A DNA stretch of 64,000 nt. Source: Streptosporangium pseudovulgare (GTDB lineage: Bacteria > Actinomycetota > Actinomycetes > Streptosporangiales > Streptosporangiaceae). Shown one piece after another: positions 18,090-29,200 of the stretch. The DNA is taken from the NCBI RefSeq assembly GCF_014648055.1, contig NZ_BMQJ01000018.1, positions 1 through 64,000 on the forward strand. Reading direction: 5' to 3'. The number at the start of each line of letters is the position of its first letter. The stretch's first letter is position 1. Both the position numbers and the translations under genes were made by a program. The notes beneath the pieces were generated by a model. The model had not been told where the DNA came from. It ran no database searches and was given only the letters and a program-made list of their open reading frames with translations.

Positions 18090-19688
18090 TCAGGAAGTTT
18101 CGTAGCCGACCCAGTCGATGTGCCAGCCGAGCCGCTCGGCATCGTCGAGCGTCATGGGTACGCCGTCGCGCCATCTGAGGACAACACTGAAGCTGGTGGC
18201 AGTGGCGTTGTAGATGGCAGTGGTGCGGAGGTCATGCTCGCCGTAAAAGTCACCTCCGAGAGCGATGAGGTAAATGGGGCAGCTGGTGAACCCGGCTCCG
18301 GAGGTATCGACGGTGATGTCGTAGTAATACCCTCCTGTCGGCCTCCAGCCAGACCTAGGGGTGCTCCGTCCTGAGGCCACTCCGTTGACGTTGCGGGCGT
18401 ACAGGGTGCCCGGGTCGTTGGAGCCGAGTGCGCTCCAGATTTTCATTCCGCCTGGGAGGAACCTGATGTCTCCGTCACCGTCATTAGGTCCGCTCACGTA
18501 ATCGGTTCTGATGCCGCTGACGTACAGGGTGCCCGGGTCGTTGGAGCCGAGTGCGCTCCAGATTTTCATTCCGCCTGGGAGGAACCTGATGTCTCCATCG
18601 CCGTCATTAGGTCCGCTCACGTAATCGGTTCTGATGCCGCTGACGTACAGGGTGCCCAGCTCGCTGGAGCCGCCTGTGCTCCAGACCTTCACCCCGCCCT
18701 GGGGGAAGGTGATGACTCCCTCGCCGCTGTTGGGCCCCTCCACATACCCGGTGAGCACGCCGTCGAACACGGCCTTGTCGGCCGTCAACGTCCCCTTCAC
18801 GCCGGAGCTGTCGGAGATCTCCGCCCCTGTGCCGGCGATGGTGAGGCCCCAGTTGGTCTTGGTCCCCTGAACCCTGGGTGTCTTGATCTCGGTGGTGGCG
18901 GTGAGCGTGTCGAGTTCGGGATCGCGCACCTGAACGGTCGTGGTGAGGAAGTGCTGCTGCTGCGTGGTGGGGTCGGTGGCCCTGAGGATGTAGGTGATGG
19001 CCCGCTTCGGGGCGGTGGGCGGTGACCAGCTGCCCCCGGAGACGGGGACGAACTGCGGCGCGCCCGGGTACATGATCGCGTAGCTGAAGCCGGTGGACCC
19101 CTGCCAGCTCAGCGTGAGCGTGTCACCGGGGTTCACCATGGCCTTGTCCGGATGGAAGCTGTGCGGCGCCGGGAGCTCCTGTGGCGCGGTCTTCGCCAGC
19201 GCCACCGCCGCGTGGCTGGTGCTCAGACCCCCGGTCTTGGTTCTGCTGGCCTTCTCGGTCACCGCCAGCACGGCCAGCCCGGAGGTGGCGGCGAGGGCGA
19301 CGTTCTCCAGCGTCAGCACCATGTAGTCGCCGGGGGCGAAAGGGGTTCTACCGCCAGGGGTGGTGGCCTGGGTGGCCTGGAAGGCGTTGGAGCCCTGCCG
19401 CTGGACGTTCACCGACGACCGGGTGCCCGGCGGTGGGCCCGTCCATGTGCCCGGCCGGGTGCCCGGCCATGTGCGGTACTCGCCCTTTGGCTTGATCTTG
19501 TTCAAGTTCGAGGTGAGGTCGCCGGCGCCGTTGCCGACGGGCACCTCCACCGTGATCGTGGACCAGTACGCCGGCTGCTGCCCGGTGTTGGTGACGAGCA
19601 GGTACACCGTCCCCGTGGACGGCCGCCCGGCCGCTGACGCTTCCAGGGGCGCCGGGTCGGTGAGGACGGTGTAGGTCAGCATGGTCAT
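18090..19688 (-). CDS. Hypothetical beta-rich protein with internal 41-residue repeats
   Basis: 532 residues from ATG 19688, eight bases after GGGAG (a GTG two codons upstream is the alternative). There is no signal peptide or TM helix. The N-terminal half looks like two beta-sandwich modules: GTVYLLVTNTGQQPAYWSTI, then an Ig-like segment DTLTLSWQGSTGFSYAI with Y.LRATDPTTQQ. The C-terminal half has three copies of a 41-residue unit (TDYVSGPNDGDGDIRFLPGG...), the last two nearly identical. It ends in about 90 unique residues with GYYYDITVDTSGAGF. Such repeat/beta-sandwich proteins may be phage-tail-like fibres, adhesins or export-independent surface proteins. I do not recognise the family. Confidence 0.6.
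   Translation of the reverse strand: MTMLTYTVLTDPAPLEASAAGRPSTGTVYLLVTNTGQQPAYWSTITVEVPVGNGAGDLTSNLNKIKPKGEYRTWPGTRPGTWTGPPPGTRSSVNVQRQGSNAFQATQATTPGGRTPFAPGDYMVLTLENVALAATSGLAVLAVTEKASRTKTGGLSTSHAAVALAKTAPQELPAPHSFHPDKAMVNPGDTLTLSWQGSTGFSYAIMYPGAPQFVPVSGGSWSPPTAPKRAITYILRATDPTTQQQHFLTTTVQVRDPELDTLTATTEIKTPRVQGTKTNWGLTIAGTGAEISDSSGVKGTLTADKAVFDGVLTGYVEGPNSGEGVITFPQGGVKVWSTGGSSELGTLYVSGIRTDYVSGPNDGDGDIRFLPGGMKIWSALGSNDPGTLYVSGIRTDYVSGPNDGDGDIRFLPGGMKIWSALGSNDPGTLYARNVNGVASGRSTPRSGWRPTGGYYYDITVDTSGAGFTSCPIYLIALGGDFYGEHDLRTTAIYNATATSFSVVLRWRDGVPMTLDDAERLGWHIDWVGYETS
18399..18644 (-). repeat. 123-base tandem duplication inside the 18.1-19.7 kb gene
   Basis: Units 18399-18521 and 18522-18644 differ at only two positions I can see. 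A third, diverged copy starts at 18645. The unit is 41 codons, so the frame is kept. Confidence 0.85.
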
Positions 19689-19974
19689 GGTCACGACTCC
19701 CTTTTCGTGAAGGACGGCGCGGGCCGATGACCCACCCGCGGCAAGAGGAGCGGCCGGGCGGGACAGGCGGCGACATGGGGGCGCATCCGAAACCCGCCTG
19801 TGACGCGCCGGAGAAGATCACCTCTTGATCCAATCGTCCGGCGTTGGAGCGTGACAATGCCACTTAAGGCGGCCATAACAGGGCGGTCCGGCAATACCAT
19901 CAGCGTCTTGACGAGCATGGGGACCATGCGTCACCGGCGTCCGTGAAGGCGTCCTGCTCCCGGATGTGTCCTTA

Positions 19975-21296
19975 TTACTGCAACGGCGCTTGTGGGGGCG
20001 GATGGCCGCGTCTGCGGTAGTGGGAGCGGCGGGCTTGGGCTTGTCGGCGGCGGCGCCATCGTGACCAGGCGAGGACGTGGTGGGGTGCATGCCGGGGCTG
20101 CAGGAGAAGGTGGACCAGCAGACGCCGTGTCTCGTTGACGGTCAAGGGGATGAGATCATGATCTTCTGGTGGGGTGTCGGCGCAGGCCCGATCCCGTTTG
20201 CCTGAGTCGCGGTGACTGCCAGAAAAGCGTGGGCCAGCATCGACAAGGTGATGTGCCGGTACCAGCCGGTGTAGCTGCGTACCTGGTAGTGGTCCATGCC
20301 GGCCTCGTTCTTGGCCGCCTGGAAGCACTCTTCGATGGCCCAGCGCGATCCGGCGACCCGTAGCAGCTGGTCCAGGCTGGTGCGAGCGGGCCCGTAGCAC
20401 ACGTAGCAGGCGATGTCGTCGGAGTTGGTCAGGGAGCGGCGGGCCAGAACCCAGTGGCCGCGACCGGCCACACGCAGCGGTCGGATCGGTACTCGCGCCC
20501 AGGCGTAGAGGCGCTGGCCGTGAGCGCCGTCACCGCACGAGCGGCGTCGCCAGGCCTGCGCGGGTAAGGAGGCCACCAGGTCATCGACCCGCCGCTGCTG
20601 CAGCTGCATGCTGACGACGGTGTCGTCGCGCCGGGTGGCCGGCACGTGGAAGACATCGCGCTGCTCCAGCCACACGCGCAGGGATTTGGCCTGGCCGTAG
20701 GCTTCGTCGGCGGTGAACCACGTGAAGGGCACCTCGGCTTGCAACGCCCGGGTGAGCATCGCCTTGGCCAGCTGGTGCTTGGTGGCGAATCGCACGTGAT
20801 CGTCGATACCGGCCTGCCGGCAGCGGGCACGATCGTCGGTCCAGGAAGCGGGCAGGTACAGCTCCCGGTCGATCAACGCCCGCCCCCGCGAGGAGGCGTA
20901 GGCGAGGAACACGCCGATCTGGCAGTTCTCGGTTCGGCCCGCCGTACCGGAGTACTGTCGTTGGACGCCGGCGGAGCGCACGCCTTTCTTGAGGAACCCC
21001 GTGTCGTCGATGATCAGCACACCGTCACGGTCTGCGAGATGATCCATCGCATAGTCGCGAAGGTCATCGCGCACCGCGTCGGCATCCCAGTCCGCGGTGC
21101 GTACCAGCCGCTGCATGCCGTCCGGGCTGATCTGACCGGCGAACTCGGCCAAAGTCCAGCCGTTCTTGCGCTCCAGCCCTGCCAGCAGGCCCCGGATGTA
21201 GGCCAGCACTCGCTCACGCGGCTCCGAGCGGGCAAACCGTCCCGCGATCCGCTGATGCAGCTCCGCCAGCCCTGCCGACCACGTCTGAAGGTCCAT
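19975..21296 (-). pseudogene. IS701-family transposase, frameshifted near the C-terminus
   Basis: From ATG 21296 (MDLQTWSAGL) the frame encodes an IS701-type DDE transposase: VLIIDDTGFLKKG (first Asp), TWFTADEAYGQ (second Asp), and RWAIEECFQAAKNEAGMDHY (Glu), with FLAVTAT after it. Near 20165 the frame changes: one frame runs to a premature stop at 20142, while the normal C-terminus (LIPLTVNETRRLLVHLL, then VLAWSRWRRRRQAQARRSHY) continues in another frame to TAA at 19975. All catalytic residues lie before the shift, so some activity is possible. Confidence 0.75.
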
Positions 21297-21358
21297 CACT
21301 GCCACGAGACACAAATGATCGCCAAACGAGACGAGCTGCACAAGTGCCGTTGCAGTAT
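19975..21358 (-). mobile_element. IS701-family insertion sequence
   Basis: Terminal inverted repeats ACTGCAACGGCGCTTGTG (19977-19994) and its near-exact complement at 21339-21356 (17 of 18) enclose one transposase gene. The left repeat overlaps the transposase stop codon. A target duplication could not be assigned with certainty. Confidence 0.75.
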
Positions 21359-21434
21359 TAGCGGTCGGGCTGACGTAACGCCCTCCGATCACCCACGCCG
21401 GCGCCGGGCCCGCTCTCCTCGGACGGCCTCAGCC

Positions 21435-22460
21435 TCAGACGCCGCCGACGTCCGCGACAAACTCTCGCAAGGGCCGGTAACCGTCGGACCAGGAGTTCCT
21501 CTCTTCGAGCAGCCGCCTGCCCAGCAGAACAGCCAGCGCCCGACCCCTCTCGTAACGCTCGCCGCTCCACACGCGTAGCCGCTCCAGCGCGCCCTGAACG
21601 ATGTCGAAGTCGCCCGGGAACAGGTGCAACCCGATCTTGGTGAGCGACGGCTCGCTGTACTTGGTGAAGAACGCCGCGTTCTCGAAGAAGTCCCGTGTGA
21701 AGTACAGCTCGTCCATGCGGCTCTCCTCCATCAGGCGTGCGACCACGTCGAGCTCGAACGTCCCGGCCAGCAGTTCACCGATCCGGACGCCGACCCAGGG
21801 CACCAGCTCCTCCGGGCCCGTTCCGCGCGGGTGGGACCGCCAGAACGCGTCGCTCAGCACGTTCCCGGCCTCCTCCAGTTCGTTTCGCGCGATGAGGATG
21901 TGGCCCAGCAGGTGCCCGGCATACGCGGCGATCATGTCGTTGTCCGATCTCAGCGCCCGCGTCAGTGGCTCCTCCGCCGCCACCAGATCGCCGCTGACGA
22001 TCAGCAGATTGCCGGTCAGGACGATGGCGAGTTCCTCGTCCGCCTCCGCGTAGAGCGCCCGTGCTGCCTCCTCGTCCCCGGTGAGCTGCGCGGTGACCCC
22101 GCGTAGCAGCGAGTGCCCGTCTTCCTCCGGCTCCAGCTCCGCGATCAGCACACCGGCCAGCGGCCCCAGCCACGGGTCCTCACCCGCTGCCACCTGCTCC
22201 AACGACTCCCAGCAGGGCAGGCCCGCGCCGAGTTCGATCCCTGCCAGCGCCGCCGCCGCGTGCCCGGCCACGGCTGTGCGACCCTTCCCGGCGATCTCCC
22301 GCAATGCGTTCATCGCGTCGTCCAGGTCTCCGTTCCGGTACGCCTCCAACCCTGGCTCGACCTCCGCCGGCACCGGCTCGACCGGATCCAAGGGAAGCAG
22401 CGCGGGAAGCTCCAGATCCTTCAGCGGGTACAGGGTCTGCGGCTTGTCGTTCGCATCCAT
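21435..22460 (-). CDS. Hypothetical TPR-like protein
   Basis: 341 residues from ATG 22460; GGAAGGAAAC lies about a dozen bases upstream. The product is acidic and helical, with repeats resembling tetratricopeptides (GLEAYRNGDLDDAMNALREI, GDEEAARALYAEADEELAIV, SGDLVAAEEPLTRALRSDND). There is no signal peptide, TM helix or enzyme motif. It may be a scaffold, or an immunity or regulatory partner. It is the next same-strand gene after the RHS protein, 800 bases downstream, so a link is possible but not shown. Confidence 0.55.
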   Translation of the reverse strand: MDANDKPQTLYPLKDLELPALLPLDPVEPVPAEVEPGLEAYRNGDLDDAMNALREIAGKGRTAVAGHAAAALAGIELGAGLPCWESLEQVAAGEDPWLGPLAGVLIAELEPEEDGHSLLRGVTAQLTGDEEAARALYAEADEELAIVLTGNLLIVSGDLVAAEEPLTRALRSDNDMIAAYAGHLLGHILIARNELEEAGNVLSDAFWRSHPRGTGPEELVPWVGVRIGELLAGTFELDVVARLMEESRMDELYFTRDFFENAAFFTKYSEPSLTKIGLHLFPGDFDIVQGALERLRVWSGERYERGRALAVLLGRRLLEERNSWSDGYRPLREFVADVGGV

Positions 22461-23259
22461 CCCCGGGGCGTTTCCTTCCTGACGGGAGCATTTCCCCCAC
22501 ACCCTGCCACCAAGATCAGACACTTTCTGCCCGCGACAACGATCCCCTCCCCACCCATACCCCCCAATGTCCGCCCCCGGTCGTACGACGACGTACGACT
22601 GACATCAAGTCCGCGCGAGCCATTGGCGTTGAGTCCGCGTTTCCACCGGCGAAGACCCCGCGTTCAACACGCGGGGCAGGTTCCGACAACAAACCCCGAA
22701 CACCGACACCCGCGCCAGCAAGAAGACTCGAACGCCGACACGTTCAGCTGGAAAGGACATCACTCGATCATCGTGGCCACATCTCCGCGGACTGGCCACC
22801 TGCTTGGCCAGATCTCCCTGGAATCGGCCAAATCAGCAACGACCTGACACCGGCAGCGGCGACGGCCCCGGGGTCGAGGGCAGGGGCGCGCTCTTCGTTC
22901 CGGTGGACGGTCCCCCTGCGGACGCGAGAGGGAAGGCGGCGAGGACCGGCGGCCCGCTCACGGTCGAGGACAGGCCGGATGAGTGCCGCCGGGGACGGTC
23001 TCCAGCCGGCCGACGGCGGGCTGGGCGGCTCATCACTCGCGAGGCTGAGCGCGGTTATAACCTGAGTGGCAGTCGCGCGGGCGCGTACCGCAGCCGGTTG
23101 ACCACCGACGTATGGACAGCGGCCCCACCCGCGTGAGGGCGGGTGGGGCCCGATCAGAGAATCATGCTTCGTCGACAGTCCGCGCGGTTGCCCCGTGCGT
23201 GACCGGTGCCGGCCGGGGCCGAGTGATCGGCTCGGCCTCGTGCGGCCCCGGGCTGAGGC
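22461..23259. other. Gene-poor region downstream of the RHS gene
   Basis: About 800 bases. Small frames of 60-110 codons exist on both strands but none has coding-like bias with a ribosome site. Apart from the hairpin at 23121-23150 I see nothing. An RHS immunity gene would be expected here, and none is recognised. Confidence 0.4.
23121..23150 (-). terminator. Hairpin downstream of the RHS gene
   Basis: Perfect 12-base-pair GC stem (GGCCCCACCCGC / GCGGGTGGGGCC) with a six-base loop, 110 bases past the RHS stop. It lacks a U-tract, as is common for actinomycete terminators. Confidence 0.6.
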
Positions 23260-26200
23260 TCACCCGTAATTGCCGGTGCTGCGGACGACGTTCCACCATT
23301 TCTCGGTGTACCACTTCACCGGGTGGCGGAGCCGCCAAGCTTTGGTGACGCCCCGTTCGTGGGAGCCGCTGAGGCCCGGCACCGTTTTCTTCAAGGGTGG
23401 TTGCCTTTCGCCTGGGACATCCAGGCCGATGTTCACGCCTCGGCCGACTTCTACGCCGGCGGCTGTGAACTGGCCCTGGCTGTTGGTCGCCCCATACATG
23501 TCGAGATCCAGGCCCTTCGTCCTCTTTTCATTCTCGTAGCTGAAGGTGGTGTAGGTGTCCGTCGTGCCGGGCGTGGTGTTCAGGTCCTCGGTGTTGGCGT
23601 TGGGCGCGTACATGAGGCCGCCGTACCATCCGCCACCGATCGAGGTGGACAATCCGCCCTTGACGGTGGTGGCGATACCGGGGCCCTTGCGGTCGCCGGT
23701 CAGACATGCTTCGACGCCGAGTGAGATGCCGAGGGCGCCCCTGACGCCGAAGCACAGGCCGAGCAGGCCCTTCTTCGGCTTGCTCGGCACCTTGGGTTTG
23801 GGCGGCGCGGCAGGACGGGAGGCCGGGTCGGGGGTGCCGGGCAGCCGCCATGGAGGTCTCGCCCCGGGCATGACCGGGCCCTGGAGGATGGCCTGCCGCG
23901 CGGCGATGTACCAGTTGCTCACCGCAATGCGGTAGTAGCTGGTGAAGATGTTCAGCTGGATGTGGACCAGATAGATGTTCTGCCGGACGAGGTAACGGTA
24001 GCTGGCTGTGTTGAACCAGAACTGCCGATAGCCGAGGAGGTAGAGGTTGACGATGGGGAACCGGCCGTCCGGGTCGGACAGGGTGGTCGGGTTGTTGTCG
24101 GCGTAGTTGTAGCCGTTCATCTGCTGTGAACGGCCCATCTCGATCTCCGGGTCCACCGAGATGAACCGGCCGGTGTCCGGGTCGTAGCCGCGGTCGCCGA
24201 GTGTCGTGAGATCGGTGGAGGAGTCGACGACGCCGCCGACGAATCCCTGCTCGTCGCCGGCCGGCCACTGGCCCGCGCTCGCCCGTACCTGGCCGAAGGG
24301 GGTGTAGCGGCGACGGCTCATGGAGCCGTCGGTGGCGTTGATCGCCAGTTCGGCGGTGCCGTGGTGGTCGTTGACCAGGAAGGTGACACCGGCGCTCGTA
24401 CGCATGGCGTACTGGTTGTACCGGGCGGTCGTGGCCGTGGTCTGGCCCTTCTGCAGCCGCACCTCCATGTCGGGCAGGTAGAGCGTGGTGCCTGCCGGGT
24501 CGCGGCGCAGCAGCCGGTCACCGTCGGCGGTGTAGAGGAAGGTGGTCTCCCCCTTCTTGTCGTCCACGACCTTGACCAGTTCGCCCTCGGCGTCCCAATG
24601 GAGCGTCTGGTTGCCGGAGGGCGTCCTGCGTGCCGTGGTGTTGCCGTTCGGGTCGTAGTCGTAGGTCGCGGGGCTGCCCGTCACTTCGGAGAGCTGGTGT
24701 CCCTTGTACTTCGGGTCGACGCCGGAGCCGCCCGCGTAGCGGTAACCGCGGGTGGCGGTCTGCGTGCCGCCGGAGGGGCCGGCGCCGTACTGGGTCTCAC
24801 CGGTGCGGTTGCCGACGTCGTCGTAGGTGTAGCCGACCCGGTACGGCGCAGGCCCGCCGATCGTGGCCTGCTTCGGGTCGGCCGCGCAGGTGGTGGCGGT
24901 TCCCGCGGCCGTCTGCTGGGTCCAGGCGTCGGTCAGCCGCTGCAGGTCGTCATAGCGGAAACACTGGTTGTCCACGCCGTCTCTGGAGGTGTCGGTCGCC
25001 TGGAGCAGGTTGCCGGAGTCGGAGTATCGGTACTCCATGCTGCGGTCGGTTCCCGACGTGCCGGCGTGCGCCGTGGTGGCCTTGCTCAGGCGCTGGGTGC
25101 CGTACTCGTAGGAGAAGATCTGGTCCACCTGCTTGCCCGCGGCGCCGATCGACAGGCGCTGGCCGACGACCTTGCCCGTCTTGGTGTAGTCGACGCCCAC
25201 CAGATAGGTCGACAGGTTGGAGCCCAGCGCTGCCAGACGGCCGAGGCCGTCGTAGGTGAAGGCGGTGTTCTCCGCCGGCAGGTCACCGGCCGCCGGACTG
25301 CTGGAGGCCTTCACGCTCCCGTCCAGGTTGTAGGTGGTGTCGAAGACGTAACCCCCTACGGGGGCCAGGGCTCCCTCGGTGCTCGGAAGCACGTACCGCT
25401 TGCGGGTCGGCCGGTTCAGGTTGTCGTAGAAGTCGATCTGGGTGGTGTACCGCGCCGTGTCCACGATGCGCGTGGAGCTGGTGAGCTGTCCCTTGCGTAC
25501 CGTGTCGTAGACCCACTCGGCGATCTTGGTGCCGGGGGTTGCGGACGTGGCGTCGTACATGCCGGTCTTGCGGCCGAGCCCGTCGTAGGTGACGCCGATC
25601 TTCTTGCCCCGCGCGTCCTCCGTCAGGACGAGCTGATCCAGGTCGTTGTAGCTGAACTTGGTGAGGCCCTTGTCAGGATCGGTGGTCTCGATCTTGCGGC
25701 CGCGCAGGTCGTACCGGGTGGTCCAGACGTGGTTACCGGGGCCGGTGACCGAGGACTCCAGGCCGCGGTGGTCGTAGCGGAAGGTCGTGGCGATGTAGCC
25801 GGTCGTCCGGTGCTCGCGGATCTCGGTCTTGCGGTCGAGCGCGTCGGTGTAGGTGGTGACCGGGGTGCCGCCCGGCGGGGGGATCACCTTGGTCCAGTTC
25901 CCGCCGTACTCGTAGCGGGTGCGCCACCTCTCCTGCGCATCGCTGCTGCCGATCAGCAGCCGATCGGCCGTCTTGCGGCCCTGGCCGTCGTACTCGTAGA
26001 CGTGCTGGGTCTCGATCTTGCCAGGGTCGGCCACCCCGAACAGCTCCGGCTTCGGCTCGCCGTCGGCGTAGTAGCTCTCGTAGGTACGATCCACCGCGCC
26101 CGCGGCGTTGTAGAAGGTGTCGGAGACCAGCCGTCCCTTGGTCGTGCCGTCCCGTCCGGCCGCTTGCACCTGCCGCTCCCGCAGCCAGCCGTCGAACAGG

Positions 26201-29200
26201 GTGTAGGACAGTTCCTGACCGCCCTCGGCGGTGATGGACCTGGTGGCGACGGCGACGATCGCGTTCGGCTGGATCAGGTAGCCGAACTCCTTGTCAGGCA
26301 CGGCGGTGTCGGGACGACCGCCGGTCCACACCTTGATCAGATGGCCGAGCGCGTTGTAGTTGATGGTGGTGGTCTTGCCGCCCGCGTCAGTGTCGCTGAT
26401 CGGGCTGCCCCACGCCGGGTCCAGGACCTTGCTGGTGGTGTGCGCCGTGATGGCGTCACCGGCCATGGCCGGTGGGCTGATCACCTCAACCTTCGTGGTC
26501 AGGCCCTGCGTCTCGGTGTACTTCATGGTCGTGGTCCTGCCCGCGGCGTCAGTGACGGTCTCCGCGCGCCCGTACCGGTCGTAGGCGGTACGCGTCACGG
26601 CCAGAGGGGTCACCGTCGTCGCGGTGGCCTCCTTCGCCTTCTCGACCAGGGTGGCGTTGCCACGGGTCGGTGCGGCCTTGAAGGCGCCGTTGTCGTAGTA
26701 CGTGCGTTCCTCGGAGATCAGGTCCTTGGACAGGTCCGGGGTGTCGGCGCAGCGCCCGGCCACGGTTCTGACCTGGGCCGGTATGGCCAGGACGCGGGCG
26801 CCGTTCTCGGTGAACGTCGTGGTGACGCACTTCTCGTCACCGGCGAGCGCGATGTCGCCCTCGTCGTCCACCACGGCCGGCGCGCCGGTGGTGAGGTTGA
26901 AGGAGTTCACGCTCTGCCTGGTCGTCTGCCAGCCGCCGCCGACCTGCTTCATCGCACGCATGCCCGCGACGCCGGTGAGGTTGGCGGTGACGGTGATGGT
27001 GCCCTTGTCGATCGTGCGCGTGCGGGAGGCGGTCTGGTGGTGCCAGGGCTTGTTCACCGCCTTGACGACCGCATCGCCGCCTGCCCGGTTGTAGGTGATC
27101 GTCTTGACGGTCATGCCCTGAAACGACTCGTGATCGGTGTACGAGCCGCCCTCGCCGTCACTGACCTCGACCTGTTTGACGCCGCCGTCGGCGTTCAGCC
27201 GGTCGCCGTCCATGCCTTGGAAGAACCAGTAGTCGGTCTGGCCGGGCGCGGCACTGGTGACGCCGCTACGCACGCGTACCTTGTCGTAGCCCTGCCACTG
27301 GGACCAGGTACGGTACTTCTCCTTGGTGAGCCCGTCGTCGTCGGTGAAACGCCAGGCGGGGCTGCCGATGCTGTAGTCGTAGCCGGTGACCATGTCCGGT
27401 GAGCCGCCCGTGAGGTCGGTCTGGGCGATCTGGGTCACCACGTATTTGTGGAACCAGTCCAGCGTCGGCTTGGCGTCACCGCTGGTCTTCTCCCAGAAGA
27501 CCGGGAAACAGCGGCGATGGTTGGTCGGCGGGCTCGGCGTGTCGCCGACGCGGCAGTCCGCCGTGGCGTAGTTGACGTCCAGCACGCCGCCGGTCTCGTT
27601 GCCGATGGAGCCGATCCGGTTCTTGATGAACGGCCCGACGTCGTCGCCGAGGGCGTCCACCCGGTTGGGCAGCTGGGTGTAGGCGAAGGTCACCGGCGGC
27701 ATCGTCACGACGGACGGTCCCACGTGCCCCTTGTGGACGATCGACTTCAGCAGCAGCTGACGGTCCACGTCCGCCGTGCCCCAGTCGTGCGAGAACGACC
27801 AGGAGTCCACCGTCCGGTGGCCGCTGCCGTCGCTCTTGACGACCATTGTGACCGCCTCGACGATCCGCTTGCGCGTCCAGAACGTGGGCGCCGAGGCCCC
27901 CTTGTAGTCCTGGCACTTGGTGTCGGCCTTGCAGTTGAGGTCCCAGGGAACGTCCTCCCAGTAGTCCGGGTGGGCGTCGATGTTGGACTCGGCGCAGTCG
28001 GCGGCCGAGCGCAGGCAGCGCTCCCCCACCGTGAACGCCACCCGGGCCGGGGCCTTGGCCGGATACAGGTTGTCGCTGCGCAGGCCGTACTCGACGCTCT
28101 TCAGATAGCCGCCACGCACGTAGGGCGTGTCGTCTTCGGCCCGCAGGTTACGCCCGTAGCGGTTGCCCTCCTGCTCGTAGTAGTAGACGATCGCGTTGCC
28201 GTTGGGGTCCTCGACGTAGTCGAGATTCCAGCGCCAGGCCTGCTGGCACCACGACTTGGCGAAGGTGTCGCCGTGGCAGGGCTCGCCGGCATCGTCACCG
28301 AAGACCGGCACGGTCCACGTGGACTTGGTCTCCGCCTTGCCGGAAGCCCAGCCGGTCAGCCGGTTCTTGCCGAAGTAGTAGCGTTTCCCGTCCGGGGCGG
28401 TCACCAGCCAGTACTCGTTGTTGTCATCGCCGTTGCCGGTGTCGGCGTCGGACCCTGCGAACTTCTGGATCCGGGTGCCGTCGTCCCTGCGCAGCCTCCA
28501 CTCGTTGGTGCCGGACTGCACCAGCTCGCCGCCCTTGCCGCCCAGCGTCAGCACGGCGTTGTCGTAGCCCCAGCACTGGTCCATCGGGTGGACGTCGTAG
28601 GTGCTGTCCTTGGGGACGCCGTCGTCCTCGCAGGAGCGGTATCTACGCTCGATGTAGCCGGGCCACAGGTCGAAGCCGTCTCCGACCTGCGAGCCCTGGT
28701 TGTTGGAGCTGGAGGTACGTCCGTCGATGGACGACGAGGAGTAGGACACGGCCAGCTCAGGGGTGAGCCCGCCGGGCACCGGAGGCATCCGCAGCGGATA
28801 CGCCCAGGTGAAGTCGCCGGTCTGGGTTCCGACCTGCCAGGTGGCCGAGGCCGCCAGCTCGGTGGCCTTGTAGTCGCCCTTGGCGCTGTCGGCGGCGGCG
28901 GTGGCCGCGAACACGACCGGTTCGGCGGCCGCCTCGACCTCGGCCGTGATCGTCCCGGCCCGTGCGTCGTTGGCTGCGGGGACCGGGGTCGTGGTCCGGC
29001 ACTCCGGCCTGTCCGGCGTGCTCAGCGCGCACGCGGGCAGTGTCACCAGGCGCATCCGCGATCCGAACGAGCCGCCGAAGGCCTCGGCGAACCCGGAGTA
29101 GTTCAGGCGCAGGCCCACCGTGCCCGGTGCGCCGCCCTCCTGGCCCAGGGTGAACACCACGCCCGTGACGCCGGCTCGGGCCGTGGCCGACCGGTCCAGC

